DNA from: Prinsepia uniflora
Lineage: Eukaryota; Streptophyta; Magnoliopsida; Rosales; Rosaceae
Direction of reading: 5' to 3'
Assembly (NCBI GenBank): GCA_032719365.1
Contig: CM064871.1
Location: 57,441,056-57,505,055 of the forward strand
DNA length: 64,000 nucleotides
How positions within the stretch are numbered: position 1 is the stretch's first letter; each line of letters starts with the position of its first letter. Under the pieces are notes generated by a model. It ran no database searches. It had not been told where the DNA came from and worked only from the letters and a program-made list of their open reading frames with translations. Positions 11,449-21,559 of this stretch are shown piece after piece. Made by a program: the position numbers and the translations under genes.

Positions 11449-13366
11449 TGATAATTGCTCAAACTACGCATTAAATTAAACACGTAATTTGAGTATTCTG
11501 CAATTTAAACCTTTTTGTGTAGATGTAGTATTGGTAAATAGAGATCATTCTTAACTGGAAAAATTAGGGAACATTAATAATGTGTTAATGAGAAAGAATA
11601 ATGAATAAAAGAATAAATTAATAAATAGATTAATGAATGAAAGAATTAATGAAATAAATGAATCAAAGAATAAATAAATTAAAGAGTTAATGAATAAAAG
11701 AATTAAAAAATTAAATGAATTAAAGAATAAAAAAATAAATAATAAAGAATAAATAATTAAAGAATAAAAGAATGAAATGGGGGGTTTTGAAAGATTTTAA
11801 TCTAAACCTCATTTTAACCAAATTAAGAATTAAATTCAAATTAACAATTACATTATTTAAAACTACTTCTAAAAATAAACTTCCTTTAAACACAATTTTT
11901 TTACCAACACTCTAACATCATGCTTATATTGAACCAATCACGAAATCTTACCTTCATCATCTCCATTACATGCATACATTTTTCAGATTATAAATGCACC
12001 GAACAGCGGATTATTACTTACAATATGATCTACCTTAAGTTTGTGATTTAATGCGCCAAACAGCGGTCAAACATTAAATCTCTTCAACCCTATTCTAAAT
12101 GCTCCAAACAGCAGATCAACATTTAGTTTCAAATTGAAGTTTAAGCACTTAAACATATGAAGTAAAAGAAATTCAGAAAATAAAGCACATGGAGATTGTA
12201 TTCATACTTACAAGTGTTAGAAAGAAAATACCAACACATATATGGAATTATAAGTAAAACTAAAACAATAACAAGAATTTAAGTAGAAAAAGATGGTTTT
12301 TAGTAAGAATCACCGAACAGCAGCAGAAAACTTGTGAAGATGGAAGAAGAAATATGAGTGAATTCGGTCTTAAAAACTCTTGAATTGCCTTAGAATTACC
12401 TAGCCTTAGATTTTTCTTAAGAAAAGTATAAAAATGTATATAAAGAGAAGTTTAAGAAAATCAAAGAACAAAATTAAAAAAATGAAACTAAAATAACTAA
12501 TTAAAAGAAGTTACAAAATGGTCCCAAAATAAATCTACAAAATAAAAAGAAGAAAAACTAAAAGAAGAGAGAAAAAGAACTACTAAATGAAACTAACATG
12601 AGCAAAATGAAAACTAAAATTGGGACCCCAAACAAATGAAATGACTCCCTTATTTATAGAGGGAGTGCTAAAATTCAAATAATAAAATACAAAAATAAAA
12701 TAATAAAATGGAAAAATAAAATATAAAAATGACATTATGAATAATGCTGATTTATGATGATTTTGGGGTTAATTTGTGCTGGAAAAACTACAAAAGGTCG
12801 AGCAGTTGAATCAGCAGCAAGCTACTGAGCTACAGTGAAGAGACTCGGTAGGGGGTTGCTGACAGAAAGTGGGTGAGGTCGGCGACTCAGGTGGAAAAGG
12901 AAGCCTGACTTCGACGTGGGGCAACATGGAAGGTGTATGGCAATCGCGTGTCTCGCGCTGATAAGGGCAGGGGCTTTTCGATGCACCCGTGCGGAATGGA
13001 AGTGCAGGAGCTCGGCCAGCGCACACCGAAAATGGACTTAGGCTGAGGGCTAGAATTTTGGGCCTGCTGGATAAATGGGTTTGGGCTTTTGGCAAATTGG
13101 GCTGCAGATTGGGCTGAGAGATGATTTCAATAGCCTTCCACCGAATTTTCTAGAGATTTTCGATGACATCTCTTATTTCGTTCATAATTTCTTCGTTCTA
13201 ATTCTGATCGAGACGATTCTTTCGTCAAAACGCTCCAAATTTTATTTATTTCTATAAAAATCCTACAAAATATATTATTTTCTCCAATTTTTATTATTTA
13301 AATATTAAAAGTTAAGTATAAAGGGTATAAAATAATATAAAATAATGTTTATTTGAAGGTCTATCA
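11449..13366 (-). mobile_element. Probable 5' LTR of the Athila/Tat-like element
   Basis: The left boundary TGATAATTGC follows the primer site directly; the right boundary is taken as the complementary ending CTATCA at 13366 (TGAT...ATCA ends). The interval holds a minus-strand TATA-box-like CTCTATAAATAAGGG near 12650-12664, AGAATAAAT-rich repeats at 11570-11785 and a GC-richer patch at 12790-13075. The right end is inferred: no second LTR or target duplication is available to confirm it, and another TATA-like CCTATAAATAGAGG at about 13470-13483 suggests either a longer LTR or a second fragment. Confidence 0.45.
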
Positions 13367-14671
13367 GAGGTTGTTTGACCAAAAACGCTCCAATGCTTAA
13401 ATCAGTTTTGAAAAAGAAATCTCATGAGTTTAAGTAGCGTTAAACAGAATTAACTAGAAAGTGAAATGAGCACCTCTATTTATAGGAAATCCTTGGGAGT
13501 CTCGGAGTGTTCTGATTGGTCGGTTGAATTTGTAATTAATAAATAATATATTAATAATAAATATGTTAATTAATAATTATAATAATGACTCATTATGATA
13601 ATAATGATAATTATTGTAATTTAATATCAATATTAATTGTCTGTTATTAAGAATAATGACAATTAACTCCCGAGGAGAATATTAATATTATAAAGATTTT
13701 TAACCCGATTAAATAATGTATTTAATTAGTAAATAAATTATTTAATGTATGGATATTTGCAAGTTATTAGTATTATTACTAGAAACAACATTTCGGAAAT
13801 CATGGGCCACATAGCAGCTACAGAATATTTGGTGATTTTGGGTTCCACAATATTTATTAGATTTGCCTGTTTTATTTATAATGAATTTTAAATTGGAAGC
13901 CAATCCATTATCCATCTACGTACATCTATGCAAGATATCCAGCTGGTGGCCTCCATGAACGTTGAACTGGAAAGCTCAAAATCATTTGGTGGGAGCACAT
14001 GCAACTTCTGCAAAGGTGCAGCAACCAAGCAAAATCTTTTTCCTCGAAATTCACAATTTTAGTGCGCTTATAGTCTTGTGTGTTATGATTAATTATGATG
14101 ATATGCTTCAAACTGAATTCTCAATCTGATTAAAATTTAAATTAAAACCCCAAATTTATATAAAAGAAAATAAATAAAAAAGAAAAGAAAGGCAGTGATT
14201 GGGCAGCATGTGAGGGGCCAATGGCCATTCATCTGTGGCTGACACTGGAATTAAATTCATGCTTTCAAAACTAGCAACCACTTGGTGGTGGCCCGGTGGG
14301 CTTTGGCGCCACCATCACCAAACAAATTGCAAAACCCCCCCTGCCGGCATCGTGGTTGAATATATTCATTTATTATTTTCAGGCATACATGTTGGACAAA
14401 AATAATTACAATTACTGCCCCTGCGTGTTTTTTTGTTTTTTGTTTTTTGGCTTTTCATAATGATCGTCGATGAAGGATGGCTTGGTGGTTAAGTGTGCCA
14501 GGCTGGCCCACTTATTTCACTCCGAACATTGGGCCTATATGAGTGTGGTTGAAGCCCGGGAAGTCACCAACCCAATCAAACGGGTTCGATCAGGATTGAT
14601 AGGCCCATATTTAATAAACGAGCGAAAACATCCGTCGGCAAGACAGACGCTGCAAATCCTGATTAGCGGGG
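13367..14671. other. Intergenic region upstream of the F-box gene
   Basis: AT-rich spacer with TAATAAT-rich runs at 13530-13740 and AAAGAAAA-rich runs at 14160-14190. The part nearest 14672 is more GC-balanced and should contain the promoter and 5' leader of the F-box gene. I see no clear TATA box at a convincing distance and no coding sequence. Confidence 0.5.
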
Positions 14672-16484
14672 ATGAAGCAGACGACATGGCCAGGTAGAGC
14701 GGACGGCTGTCGTTTCAAGGCCTTCCCCTTATGGAGCAACAACGGTGGAAAGCATGGAGAGCTCTGGACGAAGCACAGCAATCGAATCTCCACAAAAAGA
14801 TCGAGTATAGCATCATCATCAAAGGACGGTCGTGATTACTCGGAGCTTCCGTGCGAATTGATAGCCAAAATCGGGACGGCTCTCAGCCACCCAAGCCTGA
14901 GAGAGGCTTCGTTGGCATGCAAGTCCTGGTGCGAGGCGCTTAAGCCGTATAGAGAGGCAATGATTTATATGAGGTGGGGGAAGCGGTTCAAGCACGGCCG
15001 AGGGGTCATGGCCTCTGCAGAAAAGGCGCTCGGCTCGTTCTTGAAGGCCGCCAGTTTGGGGTCCACTATGGGTATGGTGGATGCCGGGCTTATATACTGG
15101 GAGATGGGCCAAAAGGCCAAGGCCATCACTTGGTATCAGAAAGCTGCAGACCTCGGAGACACGGCTGCCAAGTGCAATCTGGGAATTTCGTATTTGCAAG
15201 GTATTTTCTTTTTTATAATTTATTTAGTTAAATTATGTTTTATCTTAGTACTTTAGTAGTGATATTAGGGAAGAATGTGATAGAATTTGGTTCCTGTGCA
15301 ATTACAATTTGATTCTCAGGGAGTGAGAATTCACTCATATATTTCTAGAAGTTGCCCTGTCGATCCTAAGAACAGCATAGTATTTCATTGCCAGAAATCC
15401 AATTTCAGAATAAATGTGGAAATGAAGTGATTCAGCTATGATGGAGAAGACGATAGTTTCAGGGTAAACAACGGTTTCGGATTAATTTATAAAAAAAAAA
15501 TTATTTGTTAATGCATTAAGAACCACCATTAATAGGTGTCTATCTTCCATGATACTTAAGAAGCGGCTAGTCGGCGAAACACATATGGTGGCAAAACAAC
15601 ATATTTCTTTTGTAGTCTTTTTAAATGTTGTTGAATGAGAGCCAATGAAGTCGGTTTGTTTGCATTGAGAATGCTCAACCTCATTCTTCATTTGAAAGTC
15701 TTGTGTGTGCTGATGGATATTATTATCTGTGCAGTTGAGCCTCCAAATCCAAAGGAAGCTGTAAAATTATTATATCAGGCATCTTATGAAGGCTATGCGC
15801 GTGCTCAATATCAACTTGCACTTTGTCTGCATCAAGGTCGTGGGGTAGATCATAACAAACAAGAGGCGGTATGCCATTATATTCTACGCAAGTGCGGTTT
15901 CATTTTTATTTTCAGCTATAAAGTCAGCTTTCTTCTTTGTGAATATTATTAGGTGTGTGTTCCTTGATCAGCTCAACGTATAAGAATCTTCATTGGTTAA
16001 GTTTTATTTTCTTCATACAGGCTAAATGGTACTTAAAAGCTGCAGAAGGTGGTTATTTGCGTTCCATGTATAATGTATCACTCTGCTACTCATATGGGGA
16101 AGGGTTTGCACGCAGTCGTCGCCAGGCCAGAAAATGGATGAAGTGTGCAGCTGATTGTGGTCACAGTAAAGCTCAATTTGAGCATGGAGTCGCTCTTTAT
16201 GCTGTATGTATTCTCATATTTGTTGTCAAGTATTTCATCACTGTATGATATGTGGGAATGTGAAACACAAACGGAGAGGTTCTGATGATTATTTATAACT
16301 GCAGGAAAGAGAAATGATGAAAGCTGTAGTATACCTGGAACTTGCTAGCCGAGCTGGGGAAAGTGCAGCAGTTCATGTCAAGAATGCAATTGTCCAACAG
16401 CTTTCAGAAACTAAACGTGATCATGTATTGCTTCTTGTCAACAATTGGCGAGCTTTGCCCTCATCTTCTTCACGTGGTTTGTAA
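14672..16484 (+). CDS. F-box protein with Sel1-like repeats (At1g70590-like)
   Basis: Four exons with GT-AG introns: 14672-15200, 15735-15868, 16021-16203 and 16305-16484 (stop TAA), giving 341 aa in one continuous frame. Residues about 55-92 (from YSELPCELIAKIG to the KSWCEALKP segment) are an F-box, which in this family binds SKP1 and docks the protein into an SCF ubiquitin ligase. Residues about 115-300 are a run of roughly five Sel1-like (TPR-related) repeats, seen as spaced GxxxAxxxLGxxYxxG patterns such as ARAQYQLALCLHQGRG and LRSMYNVSLCYSYGEG, a likely protein-interaction surface. The start MKQTTWPGRA is chosen because it resembles the N terminus I recall for the Arabidopsis protein, and length and exon phasing fit. 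The substrate is unknown. The C-terminal tail after the last repeat (VNNWRALPSSSSRGL) is short. Minus-strand frames across exon 1 are shadows. Confidence 0.9.
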
Positions 16485-17533
16485 ATAATCCCCTATCAAT
16501 TCCTTTAACCCTCTGATGCTGTTTAGTCACCGCCGTTCTTATTAGCAATGCTAGTCATTTTCTTATATTCAATATGGAGATCATACCTTGCGGTATATTT
16601 CTACAATTCGTGTGTTTTTAACAATAGTTCTTGTATAAATTTGACCTGGTTGGCTTACAGAAGTAAGTTGTATAGCTGAAATTCTGGTTGTAGTTGAGCT
16701 ATTAGCTTATATGTGCTATTGCATGAAATCCTACCATATTGCTGGTATGATGTGAATTACAATATCATCTCATGTTTTGTAGACTCGCAGATGTTCTAAC
16801 GGAGATTCCTCAGGCATTTAGATGCACTCGCAACGTCTCTAGATTTGTCGCTGCGTTTTTTTTTTGGTGGCAAACATTTCTAACTGCTTATTTCAATGTT
16901 CATAAAAATCCGACTGAAGATTTTAGTGAAATCATTATCTGTTTCCCAAGTGTTTTGGAACCTCAGCTAGTTGATTTTTTAAGAAAAATAATTTATTTGT
17001 GAGGAACCAAATTCTTAAATTTGATTCATGGCCATGGGGAGGACAAAAAATGTATGGATTTGCCATTTGAGCAACATTTGGACGCGGAATTTAAGAATTT
17101 GAGTATTATGGTTTGGCTTTTGTTTTTTTGTGTTTTTTTTTTTGGCATCGGAGATCTCATTATAGAATTTTATCACTTATGAATGAAGTTCACCTGAAGT
17201 TGAAGAAGTGCTCCAGTACTCTCGACACCCCATCGGCAATGTCGAACCCAAATTCAAGAAAGAATTAATTGATTTATCTAGATTTGAAAATTTGAATGAA
17301 AGAAAAATGGTAAAAAGTTCTAACATGACAAAATTTGACTACTTGTTTGATCGATAGGTGGGGGTGAGGTGGGGTTTATACAACTGGAGTCGGGGCATCT
17401 GCCAGAGAACTTAGAAGCTTGATTTAATTACCAAGAATATTTAAAAGCCCCTGTTTCCTGAGGTTGGATTTTCCAAATGTGTTCTTCTCCATATCCATAT
17501 TAATCTGTATTAGAAAGTGAATGCTATGCTTAC
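16485..17533. other. Spacer between F-box gene and ARO pseudogene
   Basis: The 3' flank of the F-box gene, presumably including its untranslated region. A 76-codon open frame at 16772-17002 has no recognisable domain and is not needed to complete the F-box protein. No RNA gene or repeat structure was recognised apart from short T-runs at about 16858 and 17125-17142. Confidence 0.5.
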
Positions 17534-18278
17534 CCGATTGAAGCATCTGATCCTCCACAAAGGTCTCGAATGACAAGAGCGTCACCAGCGGTCTGATCAC
17601 ATTCTCTCTAGCAAAATCCTCCTGGGCATGACTGTCATGCTCCGCCATTCTCGCCACCAAGGTCGCCACTCAAGTCTGAACCTTCATGGGGGAGTCGCTA
17701 AGAACCTGCACAATTGGGGGCACCCCAACCTCATTCACAATGCTCCTCACTTTCTCTTGATCACTAGCCAGATTACGAAGCACCGTCGCCACCGAAATTT
17801 GGGCCTCCGGCGATGAGCTCTCCTTCAAGAGTTTTAGCAGCTGAGAGACCCCATCTTCATCAATGATGATCTTCTTGTTTCTGTCATTGCCTTGGACCAG
17901 CGAAGGCAATAAATTTGCAGCTTCGATACGGTCCAGCAACTGACACATTTGAATTGCGGCGATGCAAGACCAGAACCACGAGAAAGTCGGGCCATTGCTG
18001 GTAAACGGGGTGATAGAGAGCACAATTCCGTTGTTGTCCGGGTCGAATATACTCAGCAGCCATTTCATATCTCCGACGGAAGACAGGAGGAGGCTAAGTG
18101 GCTTCCCGAAATCGGCGGCGCTCGTGATTGTAAAGACACGTTTCAGAACGCTCTGGCGCTTGCACTTGCGGACCAGAGGTAAGGACCACCGTTCGAAGCA
18201 TTTTCGATAGACAATCTACCTGCTCTCCCACCTCGGAGCATTCCTGCTTGAACGATTCCGCCTCTCTTCCGAAGCCAT
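17534..18278 (-). pseudogene. Armadillo-repeat-only (ARO-like) protein pseudogene
   Basis: Minus-strand fragments match the plant ARO subfamily of Armadillo proteins. From the ATG at 18278 the frame must shift within about seven codons to give EAESFKQECSEVGEQVD, the conserved N-terminal segment. A second shift, with an apparent deletion of roughly 25 codons, joins it near 18180 to LVRKCKRQSVLKRVFTIT. That frame then runs to 17673 through GDMKWLLSIFD, an Armadillo segment with NDRNKKIIIDEDGVSQLLKL, and VGVPPIVQVLSDSPMKVQT. A TGA at 17672-17670 interrupts it before VATLVARMAEHDSHAQ and NVIRPLVTLLSFETFVEDQ. The reading ends at a donor-like GGTAAGC near 17534, and no downstream Armadillo exons are visible. 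Functional relatives act in polarised growth and signalling, but this copy should not make a full protein. It is either a dying gene or a truncated duplicate. Confidence 0.82.
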
Positions 18279-18447
18279 TGTGCTCACTTCCGATTTGTTC
18301 TGTGACGGCCGAGGGAAGTGAGTCGACGCAGTCAGCGGGCGAGTTAAGAGAACCAAAAAAAACAAGGGGTAAAGAAGGAAGGGTTTCGTTTTGTCAGTCT
18401 GCATGTTTGCGTGTGTATGATGGATCTTCCGGTTGGAATTGAAATAT

Positions 18448-19022
18448 TAGGGGTGGGCACGGTTCGGTATGGTACAAAATTGATCGATACCAGAACCATA
18501 CCATTTAATTTTAATCGGTACGGTACGGTTCGGTATTCAATATTTTGAAAGTGAAACCAGATCGTACCGTACCAATTAAGTTCGGTACGGTTTCGGTATG
18601 GTTTTGGTTTTGAGCCAAAATTTTGTTTGTGATTATAAAGCAAGGAAAAGACTAAAGAAAAAGCAAAACTACATTTATGAAGGACTTAAGTTTTCAAATA
18701 TGTATTGAAAAAGTTGCACTAAGTTGAAGATATCAACTCTTAGAAGCTAAATTAAGACATGTATGGTCATATCAACTCTTGAAGAATGTCTAATAAACCA
18801 ATAAGAAATAAATTTAATTATTAAAAAAAATATTCTAATTCGGTACGGTATCGGTACGGGACAGTTTTTTAAAATATCGATACCGAAACCGTACCGATTT
18901 ATATCGGTACGGTTTCGGTACCGTACCAATCATACAACGGTTTTACTATTCGGTTTTTTTTCGGTATGGTTTGATCTGAAACGGTACGGTTTCGGTATTT
19001 TGGTTCCATGTGCCCAGCCCTA
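18448..19022. mobile_element. hAT-type MITE, 575 bp
   Basis: Terminal inverted repeats TAGGGGTGGGCAC and GTGCCCAGCCCTA (one mismatch) are flanked by an identical 8-bp duplication TGAAATAT at 18440-18447 and 19023-19030, as expected for a hAT-superfamily insertion. The interior is full of GGTACGGTTTCGGTA-like short repeats in both orientations and has no transposase, so it is non-autonomous. Frames reading RNRTELNWYG-like repeats are artefacts. Confidence 0.9.
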
Positions 19023-20412
19023 TGAAATATTGATATTGACGGATATATTAATAGTCAAATTTATAAATATTTCGTCTCAAATATCGGTATCAATATTAAT
19101 ATCATTTATGGTCAATAAAAACGACGAAAATTCAGTTTAAAAATTAGAAATTTGGAATGAAATTTTGGGAAAAATTTAAGTATCTAATGATGGTTATATA
19201 GGACTAATAAAAATTATAAAATAACTTTGATATAATAAATATATGAAGAATCATATGATAGAATATAGGTTTGACCATACCAAATATGTGAGTGAAGACA
19301 TTTTTTACATTAAACTTAAACATGTATTCTCAATTAAAACATGTGTTTTAAAATAAACAGATATTCTAAAATAAAACATATATTCTAAATTAAAACATAT
19401 ATTACCAAATATATGAGTAAAAATATATTACTAAAATATATTTTACCAAATAATAAATTTTGAATTTTTAAACAAAGAAATATTTAAGGCTTAACCTTTT
19501 TTTGATATTTGGTAATATATGGTAAATTGGTAATATATTATATGTTTGAAATTCAGTATTTACCAAATACTAAAACATATTTTACCAAATAATATATGTT
19601 TGATTTTTTTGATATTTGGTAATATATAGTTAAAAAAAAGGTTAAGAATTAACTATTAAGTAAACATAAACATTCTTTAAAATTTACTAATATATGTTTA
19701 AGCATAAATAGTAAAAATAATAATCTATATTTAACATTTAAGACTTCAAAAATGGGTTAAAAAGGTAAAAAAAAAAAATTTAAAAAAAACCCCCTTGAAA
19801 TGAAACGGTGTGTTTCATTCGGGGTTATTTAACCTCTCTCTCGATCGATCAGTTGAGTGTGCTTGTTTGGAGAGGAAATGGTGGGCGGCGCAGAGGGGGG
19901 CGAGACGACTGAGAGATCAGAGGCGGCGGAAGGTAACCGTGAGGACGAGACGGCGCGAGGTGACACGATGGGTGGAGCCACCGTCGAGGGTAGAGTCGTC
20001 GGTCGAGGAGTAGGTAGTAGCTGAGTCGGCTGAGAGAAGCGGAGAAACCGGGAATTCCAGTGGTGTTGTGCTTCGGTCGTCGACCGTCCTTAGGTGCTTA
20101 GACGTTTTCTTCCTTCGAGGTTTGTCGTTTGCCCCGTATTTATACTTTCCCTAGCGCAATTTCTGTTCTTCCGTGAGGTGAGTGAGTGCTTGTTTGAAAA
20201 TTGACAGTGATCAGTTTTGTTTCCTTCTCAATTTATGTTTGTCCATGTGTATGATTGAATCGTCTGTGATGTTAAAATCATTACATGTTTGAATGTTGAA
20301 TGGTTTTTGTTCAATTCGTGATTATCTCTGTTGATGATTTTTGTTTTTTTTCAATTTCGGTTCCTAGGTTCTGAACTTCCATCAAATGTTCGATGGGTTG
20401 GGGATTTCGCCC

Positions 20413-20485
20413 AAAATCGAAGATTTCGACCAATATCGACGATTATCGCCGATATCCATCGATATTGGCCGAAATCTTCGATTTT
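20413..20485. repeat. 27-bp inverted repeat with 19-bp loop
   Basis: Left arm 20413-20439 (begins AAAATCGAAGATTTCG) and right arm 20459-20485 (ends CGAAATCTTCGATTTT) are reverse complements at 26 of 27 positions. A transcript in either direction would fold into a stable hairpin. Confidence 0.9.
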
Positions 20486-21252
20486 GGGGGAAGATTTTCC
20501 TTTTTCCCTCCACACACACCCCACCCCCCGCGGGCACCCCTCTCCTTAGGTGATGGTGGTCAGTTTTTCCGATATATCAGCGATACCGTCGAAATTTTCA
20601 TCAGTGTTCCTACAATCCTACCTTTTGCGTTTTTTACATTTAAGGAAAGGGCAGGGGGCTCCAACGGTCCAATGAGACTGGCAATGTTTAATAATCGCAG
20701 AGTTGGAGTGTGCGGATTAGGGAATTTTCCATTTTGTTCTTAGTAGATGTGTTTCTGGGAGTTTATTTTATCTCTTTTTTGTATTACAGGCAAGTTACCG
20801 CAAATCCGCGACCTATATTATATATGGAGGGAAGGCTTGCCTCTTCCCAAAGTCGGAGGTTCGTATCTATTAAATTCTGACATCCACGTGAGATCGATGT
20901 CAAAATAGGAACACTCATTAAGTTCTGACACCACCCACAAGAGTCGCTAATAGATACACCCTCTAATGGCTACATTCGAACAGTAGACATAAAAGTAAAC
21001 CATATTAGTACTTGAATTACTAAGCAGTCTAGATCGCTTATTGTGGTTAGTAACTGATTATTAAATGATATTGTAACTAATTAATTTTTGTATCAAGATA
21101 CTATAACTGATACAAAAGGTTTACATGTTATAATATAAATAAATAATATGTTCAGATTAATCTAAATGTTAGAGAATATTTTTTTTTTCAATTTATAATT
21201 ATTTAAATTAATAAAATTTAATATGAAAAATTAAATTAATCTGAACCATTAA

Positions 21253-21254
<2 letters not shown>

Positions 21255-21284
<30 letters not shown>
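21255..21284. repeat. (AT)15 microsatellite
   Basis: Fifteen uninterrupted AT dinucleotides, 45 bp left of the insertion site of copia element D. Confidence 0.97.
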
Positions 21285-21286
<2 letters not shown>

Positions 21287-21333
21287 AACGGTATAAAATT
21301 TATATTAAGACTTATGTAAAAAAATATAGGACC

Positions 21334-21467
21334 TGTTGTGAACACGATTAGAATCATCTCATTCATTCCATTAAAACCCCTTTATATAGGACTAGGGTTA
21401 GGTTACAATATATGGACGAAAACGTCCATACATAGAAATAGACATACACTTTAATATATTTACAACA
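21334..21467 (-). mobile_element. 3' LTR of copia element D
   Basis: On its own strand it starts TGTTGTAAATATATT and ends CGTGTTCACAACA. It contains a small hairpin GGACG-AAAA-CGTCC. The other LTR is at 52768-52901. Confidence 0.9.
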
Positions 21468-21479
21468 CTCCCACTTGGA
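21468..21479 (-). other. Polypurine tract of copia element D
   Basis: On the minus strand TCCAAGTGGGAG abuts the 3' LTR start. Tnt1-like plant copia elements typically show CCAAGTGGGAG at this position, where plus-strand DNA synthesis is primed. Confidence 0.8.
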
Positions 21480-21559
21480 TATTTCATGTAATAGTGCTGC
21501 TTGACTGCGCACCTATATGTTGCCTCGTTAAAACTTTATCAGTTAACAAAAACCCTGTG

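Larger units (their letters stand above)
19031..21328. other. Spacer with relic repeats and a gene-like GC island
   Basis: 19031-19780 is AT-rich with repeated TTTACCAAATA and GGTAATATAT words. 19800-20170 is abruptly GC-rich and begins with GAAACGGTGTGTTTC; a 48-codon frame at 19878-20024 (starting MVGGAEGGETTERSE) contains GT-type donors, so it could be the first exon of an unrecognised or dead gene, but no downstream exon is identifiable. 20390-20620 carries ATCGATATT/CGATATC-rich sequence around a strong inverted repeat. From 20780 to 21328 nothing coding is visible. Confidence 0.45.

Noticed and set aside
10278..11483. Series of minus-strand hydrophobic frames resembling membrane proteins
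   Set aside because: Translation of the TATGAACAAGTATAA tandem array; composition artefact.
14819..15199. Minus-strand frame of 126 codons opposite F-box exon 1
   Set aside because: Exact antisense shadow of a well-supported exon; no family resemblance.
16772..17002. Possible extra 3' exon of the F-box gene
   Set aside because: The Sel1 repeat protein is complete at the TAA ending 16484 and this frame shows no family sequence.
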